Assembly (NCBI RefSeq): GCF_018704125.1
Contig: NZ_JAGTIS010000014.1
Location: 1-64,000, forward strand
DNA length: 64,000 nt
Direction: 5' to 3'
Source of the DNA: Metapseudomonas boanensis
GTDB lineage: Bacteria; Pseudomonadota; Gammaproteobacteria; Pseudomonadales; Pseudomonadaceae
The notes under the pieces were generated by a model that worked only from the letters and a program-made list of their open reading frames with translations, did not search any database and was not told where the DNA came from. How positions within the stretch are numbered: position 1 is the stretch's first letter; every line of letters starts with the position of its first letter. Position numbers and translations under genes: made by a program. Of this stretch, positions 1 through 8,111 are shown piece after piece.

Positions 1-161
1 GCGGGGAAGGCGGCCTCGGCGGCCTGCACGGCGGCATCGACCTGGGCCGGGCTGGCCTCGGCGATTTCTACCAGGGCAGTGCCCAGGGACGGGTTGAGCA
101 CGGCGAGGCCGGGGCCTTCGCCAGCGATGAGTTGGCCGTTGATCAGCAGTTTGGTTTGCAT
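1..161 (-). CDS. Aminoaldehyde dehydrogenase, PatD-like (N-terminal part only)
   Basis: Only the first 53 codons are inside the window; the gene runs off the left edge. The readable protein begins MQTKLLINGQLIAGEGPG and continues through the conserved LNP and EIAEAS stretches. This closely resembles the start of E. coli PatD (YdcW), the NAD-dependent gamma-aminobutyraldehyde dehydrogenase of putrescine breakdown. The ATG lies just after the transporter operon, in the same direction, which is the position patD has behind ydcSTUV in E. coli. Catalytic residues are outside the window, so activity cannot be judged. A second, complete PatD-like gene lies at the other end of the same cluster (4402-5907). 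Confidence 0.85.
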   Translation of the reverse strand, partial: MQTKLLINGQLIAGEGPGLAVLNPSLGTALVEIAEASPAQVDAAVQAAEAAFP

Positions 162-180
162 GGGGTAAGTCCTCGTTCGG

Positions 181-290
181 TTCTAGCCCCTCGCCCCTTG
201 GGAGAGGGGTTGGGGTGAGGGAAATTCGGTGTGGCCCGGACTGCCCTCTCCCCCGGCCCCTCCCCCTGAAGAGGAGAGGGGAGCAGGCCG
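181..290. repeat. Dispersed GGGAGAGGGG-TTGGGGTGAGGG inverted-repeat element
   Basis: The gap between the transporter operon and the dehydrogenase holds two oppositely oriented blocks rich in CCCTCTCC/GGAGAGGG. The tail TTGGGGTGAGGG lies at about 219-230. Related sequences occur at 3137-3157, 24009-24046 and 58425-58455, each just after the end of a gene. This looks like a short dispersed intergenic palindromic repeat that may fold in mRNA. I see no gene in it. Confidence 0.6.
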
Positions 291-312
291 AGAGAGAGGG
301 GCACCGGTGTCT

Positions 313-1119
313 TTACTTCCCGCTTCCCGCCACGCCTTCGCCACCCTTGGTCAGGTAGTAGGCGCCGAGGATCGGCAGCATGGTCACCAGCATCACCAGC
401 ATGGCGACGACGTTGGTCACCGGCACATCGCGCGGGCGGCTGAGCTGGTTGAGCAGCCAGATCGGCAGCGTGCGCTCGTGGCCGGCGGTGAAGGTGGTGA
501 CGATGATCTCGTCGAAGGACAGCGCGAAGGCCAGCATGCCGCCCGCCAGCAGGGCCGAACCGAGGTTCGGCAGGATGATGTGACGGAAGGTCTGCCAGCC
601 GTCGGCGCCCAGGTCCATCGAGGCTTCGATAAGGCTGTGGGAGGTGCGACGGAAGCGCGCGATCACGTTGTTGTGGACGATCACCACGCAAAAGGTGGCG
701 TGACCGATGACGATGGTCAGCAGCCCCGGCTCGATGCCCAGGGTCTTGAACGCCGAGAGCAGGGCGATGCCGGTGATGATGCCGGGCAGGGCGATGGGCA
801 GGATCAGCATCAGCGAGATGCCTTCCTTGCCGAAGAAGTCGCGGCGATACAGCGCGGCGGCGGCCAGTGTGCCGAGCACCAGGGCGATCAGGGTGGCAAT
901 TGTGGCCACCTGTGCCGACAGCTTGATCGCTTCCATCACATCGGCACGGCCGAAGGCGACGCTGAACCAGTGTAGGGTGAAGCCCTGCGGCGGGAAGCTG
1001 AAGGCGGCGTCTTCGGTGTTGAAGGCGTACAGGAAGATGACCAGGATCGGGACGTGCAGGAACGCCAGCCCGCCCCAGGCGGCGGCCTTGAGACCCCATG
1101 AAGCTTGTTCAGAGTGCAT
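313..1119 (-). CDS. ydcV: ABC transporter inner-membrane permease, YdcV/PotC-like
   Basis: This 268-residue protein is the second permease of a polyamine/opine/GABA-type importer. It has about six hydrophobic segments, the first near residues 15-35 ([16 protein letters not shown]). The EAA loop that docks on the ATPase reads [18 protein letters not shown], in the last third. Its start overlaps the end of the preceding permease gene by 11 bases, so translation is probably coupled. With 1109-2059, 2061-3086 and 3186-4337 it reproduces the E. coli ydcSTUV order. The family assignment is secure, but the transported substrate is inferred only from the neighbouring PatD-like dehydrogenases. Confidence 0.9.
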   Translation of the reverse strand: MHSEQASWGLKAAAWGGLAFLHVPILVIFLYAFNTEDAAFSFPPQGFTLHWFSVAFGRADVMEAIKLSAQVATIATLIALVLGTLAAAALYRRDFFGKEGISLMLILPIALPGIITGIALLSAFKTLGIEPGLLTIVIGHATFCVVIVHNNVIARFRRTSHSLIEASMDLGADGWQTFRHIILPNLGSALLAGGMLAFALSFDEIIVTTFTAGHERTLPIWLLNQLSRPRDVPVTNVVAMLVMLVTMLPILGAYYLTKGGEGVAGSGK

Positions 1120-2059
1120 CGAAGGCCCCCAGACGTTTGACGATGGACAGGTAGACGGCGATCAGCACGATGGGCACCAGGGTGAAGGCGGCGGCCATGG
1201 GCATGTTGCCGATGGCCCCCTGTTGCGCGTAGACCATGCTGCCAACGAAGTAGCCGGGCGGGCCCACCAGCTGCGGGACGATGAAGTCGCCCAGGGTCAG
1301 GCTGAAGGTGAAGATCGAACCAGCGGCGATGCCCGGCACCGACAGCGGCAGGATCACCTGCATGAAGGTCTGTCGCGGGTGCGCGCCGAGGTCGGACGAG
1401 GCTTGCAACAGTGACGGCGGCAGGCGCTCCAGCGAGGCCTGGATCGGCAGGATCATGAACGGCAGCCAGATGTAGACAAACACCATGAAGCGCCCCAGGT
1501 GCGAGGTGGACAGCGTGCTGCCGCCCACGCCCGGCACGCCGAGGACGAACTCCAGCACCGGTTGCAGGTGCAAGGCCTGGACGAACCACATCACCACGCC
1601 GCCCTTGGCCAGCAGCAGGGTCCAGGCGTAGGCCTTGACGATATAGCTGGCCCACATGGGCATCATCACCGCGATGTAGAAGAACGCCTTGGTCTTGCCC
1701 GTGGTGTAGCGCGCCATGTAGTAGGCGATGGGGAAGGCCATGGCGGCGCTGGCGATGGATACCGCCACTGCCATGCCCAGCGTACGCAGGATGATGTCGA
1801 AGTTGGCGGCCTGGAACAGCGCGGCGAAGTTGGCCAGCGTCAGGTCCGGCGTCACCATCATGGTGAAGTCGTCGAAGGTGTAGAAGCCTTGCCACAGCAG
1901 CGTCAGCAGCGACCCCAGGTAGATGGCGCCGAACCACAGCAGCGGCGGCACCAGCAGCAGCGAGAGGTACAGCGTCGGCTTGCGGTAGAGCAGGTTGGAC
2001 AGCCGCCGCCGCAGGCCGTTGGCGGCTTGCGGCCGCTCGGCGTTGAGGGTCAGTTCCAT
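1109..2059 (-). CDS. ydcU: ABC transporter inner-membrane permease, YdcU/PotB-like
   Basis: A 316-residue permease starting [15 protein letters not shown]. The frame stays open upstream to 2395, but that part lies inside the ATPase gene and has no family character. The ATG at 2059 lies two bases after the ATPase stop codon and gives the usual length. Hydrophobic segments begin near residue 30 ([20 protein letters not shown]), and the EAA loop reads [17 protein letters not shown]. It should pair with the YdcV-like subunit to form the membrane channel of the importer. Confidence 0.9.
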   Translation of the reverse strand: MELTLNAERPQAANGLRRRLSNLLYRKPTLYLSLLLVPPLLWFGAIYLGSLLTLLWQGFYTFDDFTMMVTPDLTLANFAALFQAANFDIILRTLGMAVAVSIASAAMAFPIAYYMARYTTGKTKAFFYIAVMMPMWASYIVKAYAWTLLLAKGGVVMWFVQALHLQPVLEFVLGVPGVGGSTLSTSHLGRFMVFVYIWLPFMILPIQASLERLPPSLLQASSDLGAHPRQTFMQVILPLSVPGIAAGSIFTFSLTLGDFIVPQLVGPPGYFVGSMVYAQQGAIGNMPMAAAFTLVPIVLIAVYLSIVKRLGAFDAL

Positions 2060-2060
2060 G

Positions 2061-3086
2061 TCACAGGCCCTCGGTGAGCTGGACCATGGCGTCGCGGGCC
2101 CAGCGGGCGGTGACGCGCTGGCCGGGCTGGTGCGGCGAAACCGTGTCCTGCCATTGGCTATTGGCGTGGCTGACGCAGAGGTTCTGGCCGTTGTCGAGAC
2201 GGATCTCGTAGCGGGTGGCAGCACCCTGGTACTGGATATCGTGGAGCAGCCCGCTGATTTCCACTTCGCTGCTGGCTGCCTCGCCCATCGCGAAGCGAAT
2301 GTGCTCGGGGCGGATGGAGAAGGGCTGCGCCAAGCCGGTGAGCTGGCGGGCGAGGTCGCCGCGCAGCACGTTGGAGGTGCCGACGAACTCGGCAACGAAG
2401 GGCGTGGCCGGCTTCATGTAGAGATTGCGCGGGGTGTCCACCTGCTCGATGCGGCCCTTGTTGAACACCGCCACGCGGTCGGACATCGACAGCGCCTCGC
2501 CCTGGTCGTGGGTGACGAAGATGAAGGTGATGCCCAGCTGGCGTTGCAGCTTCTTCAGCTCGCTCTGCATCTGCTCGCGCAGCTTGAGGTCCAGCGCGCC
2601 GAGTGGTTCGTCCAGCAGCAGGACGCGGGGGCGGTTGACCAGCGCACGGGCCAGGGCCACACGCTGGCGCTGGCCGCCAGACAGCTGTGCGGGCTTGCGC
2701 TCGCCGTAGCCGGCCAGGGCGACCATGCCCAGCGCTTCTTCGGCGCGGGCCAGGCGCTCGGCGCGGGCGACACCCTTCACCTTGAGGCCGTAGGCGACGT
2801 TGTCACGCACGTTCATATGCGGGAACAACGCGTAGTCCTGGAACACGGTATTGACGTCGCGTTGGTAGGGCGGCAGACCCGCGGCTTCCTCGCCGTGGAT
2901 GCGGATGGAACCCGAGGAGGGCTGCTCAAAGCCGGCGATCAGCCGCAGGCAGGTGGTCTTGCCGGAGCCCGATGGGCCGAGCATGGAGAAAAACTCGCCG
3001 TCCTTGATATCGATGGATACCCGGTCGACGGCCTTGACCTCGCCGAACTGGCGGGAAACCTGGGTGAACTGGACAGCAAGTGTCAT
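2061..3086 (-). CDS. ydcT: ABC transporter ATPase, YdcT/PotA-like
   Basis: The 341-residue ATP-hydrolysing subunit of the importer. It shows Walker A GPSGSGKT (residues 37-44), the Q-loop glutamine at 83, the LSGGQ signature (135-139), Walker B LLLDEP (156-161) and the switch histidine near 193. A C-terminal regulatory TOBE-type region follows (about 250-341). These are the hallmarks of the PotA/spermidine-putrescine importer branch. The gene lies between the binding-protein gene and the first permease, with only one base separating its stop codon from the permease start. Confidence 0.93.
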   Translation of the reverse strand: MTLAVQFTQVSRQFGEVKAVDRVSIDIKDGEFFSMLGPSGSGKTTCLRLIAGFEQPSSGSIRIHGEEAAGLPPYQRDVNTVFQDYALFPHMNVRDNVAYGLKVKGVARAERLARAEEALGMVALAGYGERKPAQLSGGQRQRVALARALVNRPRVLLLDEPLGALDLKLREQMQSELKKLQRQLGITFIFVTHDQGEALSMSDRVAVFNKGRIEQVDTPRNLYMKPATPFVAEFVGTSNVLRGDLARQLTGLAQPFSIRPEHIRFAMGEAASSEVEISGLLHDIQYQGAATRYEIRLDNGQNLCVSHANSQWQDTVSPHQPGQRVTARWARDAMVQLTEGL

Positions 3087-3136
3087 GGTGCGGTGCTCCG
3101 GTGAAGCAAGAAAACGGGGTGTGGCAGGGAGTAGCT

Positions 3137-3157
3137 CCCTCTCCCTCTGGGAGAGGG
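3137..3157. repeat. CCCTCTCCC/GGGAGAGGG hairpin
   Basis: A perfect 9-base inverted repeat with a 3-base loop sits between the binding-protein gene and the ATPase gene of the importer. It belongs to the dispersed element family also seen at 181-290. By analogy with other binding-protein operons, such a hairpin could stabilise the upstream ydcS-like message and lower expression of the downstream subunits. That role is inference. Confidence 0.6.
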
Positions 3158-3185
3158 GTGACTTCTGGGGATAGATCAGCGCGGA

Positions 3186-4337
3186 TTACCTGCCACCCAT
3201 GATCGCGATGTAGTCCTGGGTCCAGCGGCTATAAGGCACGAACTTGCCGCCCTCGGCCTGCGGAGTCTTCCAGAAAGCGATCTTCTCGAACTGCTCATAG
3301 CCGTTGGTGGTGCAGCCCTCGGCGCCGAGCAGGGCGCTGGCCTTGCAGCCGGCCGGCACGGCAGGCAGGGCGCCGAACCAGGCGGAGACGTCGCCCTGGA
3401 CCTTGGGCTCCAGCGACCAGTTCATCCACTTGTAGGCGCAGCTCGGGTGCTTGGCTTCCGCATGCAGCATGGTGGTGTCGGCCCAGCCGGTAACGCCTTC
3501 CTTCGGAATTACGGTGTCCACCGGCTGGCCTTCGGCCTTCAGGGTATTGGCCATGTAGCCCCAGGTGCTGGAGGCCGCTACGCCTTCGTTCTTGAAGTCG
3601 CTCATCTGCACAGTCGCATCGTGCCAGTAGCGGTGCACCAGGCTGTGTTGCTTGCGCAACAGGTCGAGGACGGCGGTGTATTGCTCTTCGGTCAGCTGGT
3701 ACGGGTCCTGGATACCCAGTTCCGGCTTGGCGGACTTCAGGTAGAGGGCGGCGTCGGCGATGTAGATCGGGCCGTCGTAGGCCTGCACGCGGCCTTTGTT
3801 GGCTTTGCCATCGGCCAGTTGCTGAGCTTCGAACACAGCGCTCCAGCTATCCGGCGCCTGCTTGAACAGCTTGGTGTTGTACATCAGCAGGTTCGGGCCC
3901 CACTGATACGGTGTGCCGTATTGCTTGCCCTGGACGTTGAACCAGGGCGCGTCTTTCAAGCGCGGGTCGAGGTTCTTCAGGTTGGGGATCAGGTCCGGGT
4001 TGATCGGCTGTACACGCTTGCCATAGATCAGGCGCAGAGAGGCGTCGCCCGAGGCGGTGACCAGGTCGTAACCGCCCTTGGCCATCAGGCTGACCATTTC
4101 ATCGGAGGTGGCGGCGGTCTTCACGTTGACCTTGCAGCCGGTGTCTTTCTCGAATTGGGTCACCCAGTCGTAGTTCTTGTCCGACTCGCCACGCTCGATG
4201 TAGCCGGGCCAGGCAATGATGTCGAGCTGGCCTTCACCTTTGCCGACTTCCTTCAGGGCCTCGGCGGCCTGCAGGCTGGTGCTGGCCAGGATGGCGGTGG
4301 CGATTGCGCTGAACAGTGCGGTTTTGCGCGCGGACAT
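3186..4337 (-). CDS. ydcS: Periplasmic polyamine-type substrate-binding protein, YdcS-like
   Basis: A 383-residue periplasmic binding protein. It has a classical signal peptide: MSARK, a hydrophobic stretch to about residue 20, and likely cleavage after LQA at about 24. The mature part has the PotD/PotF/YdcS pattern, including IAWPGYIERG near the start and a DLVTASGDASLRL ligand-cleft region. An AGAGGG-type ribosome-binding site precedes the ATG. It is the first transporter gene, 64 bases after the PatD-like dehydrogenase, so uptake and oxidation are probably co-expressed. Ligand identity (putrescine, GABA or a related amine) cannot be read from sequence. Confidence 0.9.
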   Translation of the reverse strand: MSARKTALFSAIATAILASTSLQAAEALKEVGKGEGQLDIIAWPGYIERGESDKNYDWVTQFEKDTGCKVNVKTAATSDEMVSLMAKGGYDLVTASGDASLRLIYGKRVQPINPDLIPNLKNLDPRLKDAPWFNVQGKQYGTPYQWGPNLLMYNTKLFKQAPDSWSAVFEAQQLADGKANKGRVQAYDGPIYIADAALYLKSAKPELGIQDPYQLTEEQYTAVLDLLRKQHSLVHRYWHDATVQMSDFKNEGVAASSTWGYMANTLKAEGQPVDTVIPKEGVTGWADTTMLHAEAKHPSCAYKWMNWSLEPKVQGDVSAWFGALPAVPAGCKASALLGAEGCTTNGYEQFEKIAFWKTPQAEGGKFVPYSRWTQDYIAIMGGR

Positions 4338-4401
4338 GGTGTTCCCTCTTGATTAGTTATTGGTCGGGGCAGTTGAAGCGGGTCGATCCGTTTTTCTTGT
4401 A

Positions 4402-5907
4402 CTAAAGCGTCTCTCCGTGGCGCGCCATGATGTGGCGGACCACGCTGTAGTCCTGCAGCGAATCGCTGGACAAGTCCTTGCCGTAGCCGGAGCGTTTGAG
4501 CCCGCCGTGGGGCATCTCGCTGGCCAGCATGAAATGGGTGTTGATCCAGGTGCAGCCGTACTGGAGGCGCGCGGCTACCTGCATGGCCTTGTCCAGGTTC
4601 TGCGTCCAGACGGAAGAGGCCAGGCCGTATTCCGAGTCGTTGGCCCAATCCACGGCTTGGGTCAACTCGTCGAAGCGGGTGACGGTGACCACTGGGCCGA
4701 ATACCTCGCGCTGGACGATTTCATCCTGCTGTTTGCAGCCGGCCAGCAGGGTTGGCTGGTAGTAGTAGCCGGCACCGGAATGCACGGCAGCACCGGTCAC
4801 GCGCTCGATGTGCGGCTGGCCGAGGGCGCGTTCGACGAAGCTGGCCACGCGGTCGCGCTGGCGCGCGCTGATCAGTGGCGGGATCTCGTTGTCCTGGTCG
4901 CGCTTGCGGGCGAAGCGTAGGCTGGCCACGGCGTCGCCCAGCTCAGCCACCAGGCGGTCATGGATGCCAGCCTGGGCGTAGATGCGGCAGGCGGCGGTGC
5001 AGTCCTGGCCGGCGTTGTAGTAGCCATGGGTGCGAATGCCCTGGACCACGGCGCCGAGGTCGGCGTCGTTGCAGACGATCACCGGTGCCTTGCCGCCCAG
5101 TTCGAGGTGGGTACGCTTCAAGGTGCGAGCGGCGCTTTGGAGAATTTTCTGACCGGTGACGATATCGCCGGTCAGCGAAACCATGCGCACCTTCGGGTGA
5201 CCCACCAGATGGCTGCCGACACTGTCACCGCCGCCGCAGAGGATGTTGATCACCCCGGGCGGGAGGATCTCCGCCAGGGCCGGCGCCAGCGCCAGGATCG
5301 ACAGCGGGGTGTGTTCGGAGGGTTTGAAGATCAGCGTGTTACCAGCCGCCAGGGCCGGCGCAATCTTCCAGGCCGCCATCATCAGCGGGTAGTTCCAGGG
5401 CGCAATGGAGGCCACCACGCCAACTGGGTCGCGGCGTACCAGGCTGGTGTGGCCGGGGATGTACTCGCCGGCGAGTTGGCCCTGTTGGCAGCGCACGGCG
5501 CCGGCGAAGAAGCGGAACACGTCAGCAGTGGCGGGGACATCGTCCTGGCGTGCCAGATGCAGCGGCTTGCCGCAGTTCAGGGCTTCGAGGCGGGCCAGCG
5601 AGTCGGCGCGCTTCTCGATGGCATCGGCAATGGCGAGCAGTGCGGTGGATCGTTGCGCGGGCGTGGTCCTCGACCAGCTGGTGAAGGCCCGGTTGGCTGC
5701 ACGAATGGCCGTCTCGACCTGGTCGATAGACGCTTCGGCGATGCTGGCCAGGGTTTCCCCGCTGGCAGGGTTGATGATCGGCTCGGCCGGGCCCTCGCCG
5801 ATGACGAGTTGGCCGTCGATCAGCAGTTCAGCATGCAGGGTCGGTGTGCTCGAGGCGCTGCTCATCTTGCTGGCTCGTTTCTTCTCGGTTTTTTGTTCTT
5901 CAGTCAT
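4402..5907 (-). CDS. patD: Aminoaldehyde dehydrogenase, PatD-like
   Basis: A 501-residue aldehyde dehydrogenase, closest in my reading to gamma-aminobutyraldehyde dehydrogenase, which oxidises 4-aminobutanal to GABA. Catalytic elements are present: Asn172 in PWNYP, Lys195 in FKPSE, Glu269 in LELGGK, and the nucleophile Cys303 in GQDCTAACR. The ATG at 5907 is supported by AAGGAG seven bases upstream; it gives an N-terminal extension of about 24 residues relative to E. coli PatD. One oddity is that the cofactor-binding motif reads SLTGDIVTG, with Asp248 where PatD and most relatives have Ser. The gene leads the importer operon and follows a LysR gene in the same direction. Confidence 0.88.
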   Translation of the reverse strand: MTEEQKTEKKRASKMSSASSTPTLHAELLIDGQLVIGEGPAEPIINPASGETLASIAEASIDQVETAIRAANRAFTSWSRTTPAQRSTALLAIADAIEKRADSLARLEALNCGKPLHLARQDDVPATADVFRFFAGAVRCQQGQLAGEYIPGHTSLVRRDPVGVVASIAPWNYPLMMAAWKIAPALAAGNTLIFKPSEHTPLSILALAPALAEILPPGVINILCGGGDSVGSHLVGHPKVRMVSLTGDIVTGQKILQSAARTLKRTHLELGGKAPVIVCNDADLGAVVQGIRTHGYYNAGQDCTAACRIYAQAGIHDRLVAELGDAVASLRFARKRDQDNEIPPLISARQRDRVASFVERALGQPHIERVTGAAVHSGAGYYYQPTLLAGCKQQDEIVQREVFGPVVTVTRFDELTQAVDWANDSEYGLASSVWTQNLDKAMQVAARLQYGCTWINTHFMLASEMPHGGLKRSGYGKDLSSDSLQDYSVVRHIMARHGETL

Positions 5908-6011
5908 CCCGGTGCTCCTTGTGGGAGCCCGGCATGGCTCTTTGACTGCATCGAGAGACTAGAGGCCGGGCTGGAGGTCGACAAATTCTAAATACTGAAA
6001 GTAGCGTTCGA

Positions 6012-6923
6012 TTAAATCGAAAGCTTGCGATTGTTCGGTTGCTCGCGGGCTACGGTCAGAAACGGGTCCACCAGGGCCGGACGTGCCGTGCCCCGGCGCC
6101 AGGCCAGGCCCACGTCCAGCGGCTCGCCCAGGTCCGCCAGGGGACGCGCCTCGATGATGTCGCCCTCCAGGGACCAGGGGCGGTAGGTCATGTCCGGCTG
6201 GATGGACAGGCCGAGGCCGGCGGCCACCAGACTTCGCACGGCTTCCACCGACGCGGTGCGCAGCGTCACTTGCGGCGTGAGGCCGGCGCGGGACCAGATG
6301 CGCTGGGTGTGTAGGCCCATTTCGTCAGCGTTGAGCTGGATCAGCGGCTCGCCGGCGACGTCGGCCAGGCCGATGCTGTCGCGCTCGAGCAGCGGGTGTT
6401 GGGCAGGGAGCCAGAGTCGGTGTGGCGAGTGGGTGAGCACTTCGGTCTGCAGGGCAAGGCGATCTTCGAGGTTGGAGAGAATCAGCACGCCCACGTCGAT
6501 CTCGCCGCTCACCAGCAGGTGCTCGATGTACGGGCGCTCGTCCTCCACCACGCGGGTCCTCACGTTGGGGTAGGCGCGCTGGAAGCGGGTGATCAGGTCG
6601 GCCAGGTAATAGCCGGCCACCAGGCTGGTTACGCCGATGGTCAGGCTGCCGGCGACCTGGTCGGTGCTCTGCTGCAGGCTACGCTTGGCGTTTTCCACGG
6701 TGGCCAGGATCAGATGCGCCTGACGCAGGAACTGGTGGCCCTGATGGGTCAGCGACATACCCTTGGCATGGCGATTGAAAAGGCTGACGCCGATTTCCTC
6801 CTCTAGTTGCTGGATGGCCAGGGTCAGGGTCGACTGGGAAATGAACACCGCCTGGGCGGCGGCGGAGATAGAACCGGTTTCGGCGACGGCGATGAAATGG
6901 CGGATCTGGCGGAGGGTCATCAT
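6012..6923 (-). CDS. LysR-family transcriptional regulator
   Basis: A 303-residue LysR-type regulator with an N-terminal winged helix-turn-helix (residues 2-62, starting MTLRQIRHFIAVAETGSISA) and a C-terminal effector-binding domain. The frame is open upstream to 7055, but the family's N-terminus is met exactly at the MM pair (6923 or 6920), so I chose 6923; its ribosome-binding site is weak. It lies 104 bases upstream of the PatD-like gene in the same direction, so it is the likely local regulator of the amine-uptake operon. That role is inferred from position only. Confidence 0.9.
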   Translation of the reverse strand: MMTLRQIRHFIAVAETGSISAAAQAVFISQSTLTLAIQQLEEEIGVSLFNRHAKGMSLTHQGHQFLRQAHLILATVENAKRSLQQSTDQVAGSLTIGVTSLVAGYYLADLITRFQRAYPNVRTRVVEDERPYIEHLLVSGEIDVGVLILSNLEDRLALQTEVLTHSPHRLWLPAQHPLLERDSIGLADVAGEPLIQLNADEMGLHTQRIWSRAGLTPQVTLRTASVEAVRSLVAAGLGLSIQPDMTYRPWSLEGDIIEARPLADLGEPLDVGLAWRRGTARPALVDPFLTVAREQPNNRKLSI

Positions 6924-7121
6924 GGGCGGCGCTTCGCGTCTGATTGGCTGCCCTTCATTATGGTTTATCGAAAATTGAATGCCTTTTTCTTTTTTATCGA
7001 TATGCCGGGCTCGCCCAAGGTTCTCGGCAATATCTCGAAGCACTATGCCTGCCATCGCGGGGAATCCATCCGGTTAGAGTCGGTCGATTATCAGGTTCCG
7101 ATTCCTGCCCAGGAGGCTTCC

Positions 7122-7823
7122 ATGAACACCCGCGGATTGCTCGACCAACTACTCAAGTCCGGACAGGACTTGCTCCAGCAGAAGACTTCCAGCAAGCAGG
7201 CTGGTGCAACGGGCGGCAGCAGTAACCTCGGCAGCCTGCTCGGTGGTGCCGGGGGCGGTGCCCTGGCAGCAGGTGCATTGGCCCTGCTGATGGGCAACAA
7301 GAGCGCGCGCAAAATGGGCGGGAAAGTCGTGACCTACGGTGGTCTCGCCGCCCTGGGTGTGCTGGCTTACAAGGCTTATGGCAACTGGCAGGCACAGCAG
7401 GCGTCGGTGCCACAGGCCGAGCCGCAGACCCTTGACCGTGTGCCGTCTGCTCAGGTTGAGCAGCACAGCCAGGCGATTCTTCGCGCCATCGTCGCCGCAG
7501 CCAAGGCCGATGGCCACATCGATGCCCGCGAACGACAGTTGATCGATGGAGAGATTGCCAAACTCACGAGTGACGTCGAGTTGCAGGGTTGGCTGGATCG
7601 CGAACTGGCCAAGCCGCTGGACCCGGCGGAAGTGGCGCGTGCTGCGCTAAGCGGCGAAATAGCGGCGGAAATGTATCTGGCCAGCCTCTTGATGGTCGAC
7701 GAAGAGAGCTACATGGAACGCGCCTATCTCGATGAACTGGCGCGCCAGATGAAGCTTGACGCCGGCCTCAAGTCGGAACTGGAAAGCCAGGCCCGTAAAG
7801 CCCTGCAGCAGATTCCTGGTTGA
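7122..7823 (+). CDS. DUF533 (YebE-like) TerB-fold protein
   Basis: A 233-residue protein of the DUF533/YebE family. The N-terminal part is glutamine- and serine-rich, followed by glycine/alanine-rich hydrophobic stretches near residues 43-55 and 66-85 that could be membrane-associated. The C-terminal half (about 115-230) is a helical TerB-like domain with AIVAAAKADGHIDARERQ, where paired acidic residues could bind a metal. AGGAGG lies six bases before the ATG. The molecular function of the family is unknown. It stands alone between the LysR gene and wspA. Confidence 0.85.
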   Translation: MNTRGLLDQLLKSGQDLLQQKTSSKQAGATGGSSNLGSLLGGAGGGALAAGALALLMGNKSARKMGGKVVTYGGLAALGVLAYKAYGNWQAQQASVPQAEPQTLDRVPSAQVEQHSQAILRAIVAAAKADGHIDARERQLIDGEIAKLTSDVELQGWLDRELAKPLDPAEVARAALSGEIAAEMYLASLLMVDEESYMERAYLDELARQMKLDAGLKSELESQARKALQQIPG

Positions 7824-7841
7824 AACAAGATCCGCAGCCCA

Positions 7842-7868
7842 GTGCGGACTGCTAGCAACAGTCCGCAC
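7842..7868. terminator. Perfect 10-bp hairpin after the DUF533 gene
   Basis: GTGCGGACTG and its exact complement CAGTCCGCAC flank a 7-base loop, 18 bases after the DUF533 stop codon. No T-run follows, so it is not a classical intrinsic terminator. It may be a transcript-end stabilising hairpin or a weak terminator. Confidence 0.4.
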
Positions 7869-8111
7869 AGACAACGCCTTTCGAAGCGTTCGTTCATTCC
7901 CGCCGAGCTTGCGGAGCTGTCCGTTTTTACCTCCATTTCGGTGACTTTCTGCCAAACTTGCCAGGCATCGGCTTTCGCCGGCTTTCTGGCGGCAAAAAAG
8001 TGCCGATCATGTCCCTTGCAGGCGTTAGGGCTAGTCTCTAGAGTCGCCGCCCATGCAGGAGGCCGCCCGGACGGCCGATCCGTATCTGAGTTCTGGCAAC
8101 TGGGGAAGAAT

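Noticed and set aside
7842..8111. A 90-codon N-terminal extension of WspA.
   Set aside because: The extension is basic, non-conserved and begins in a hairpin. The GTG at 8112 has a good ribosome-binding site and matches the family start.
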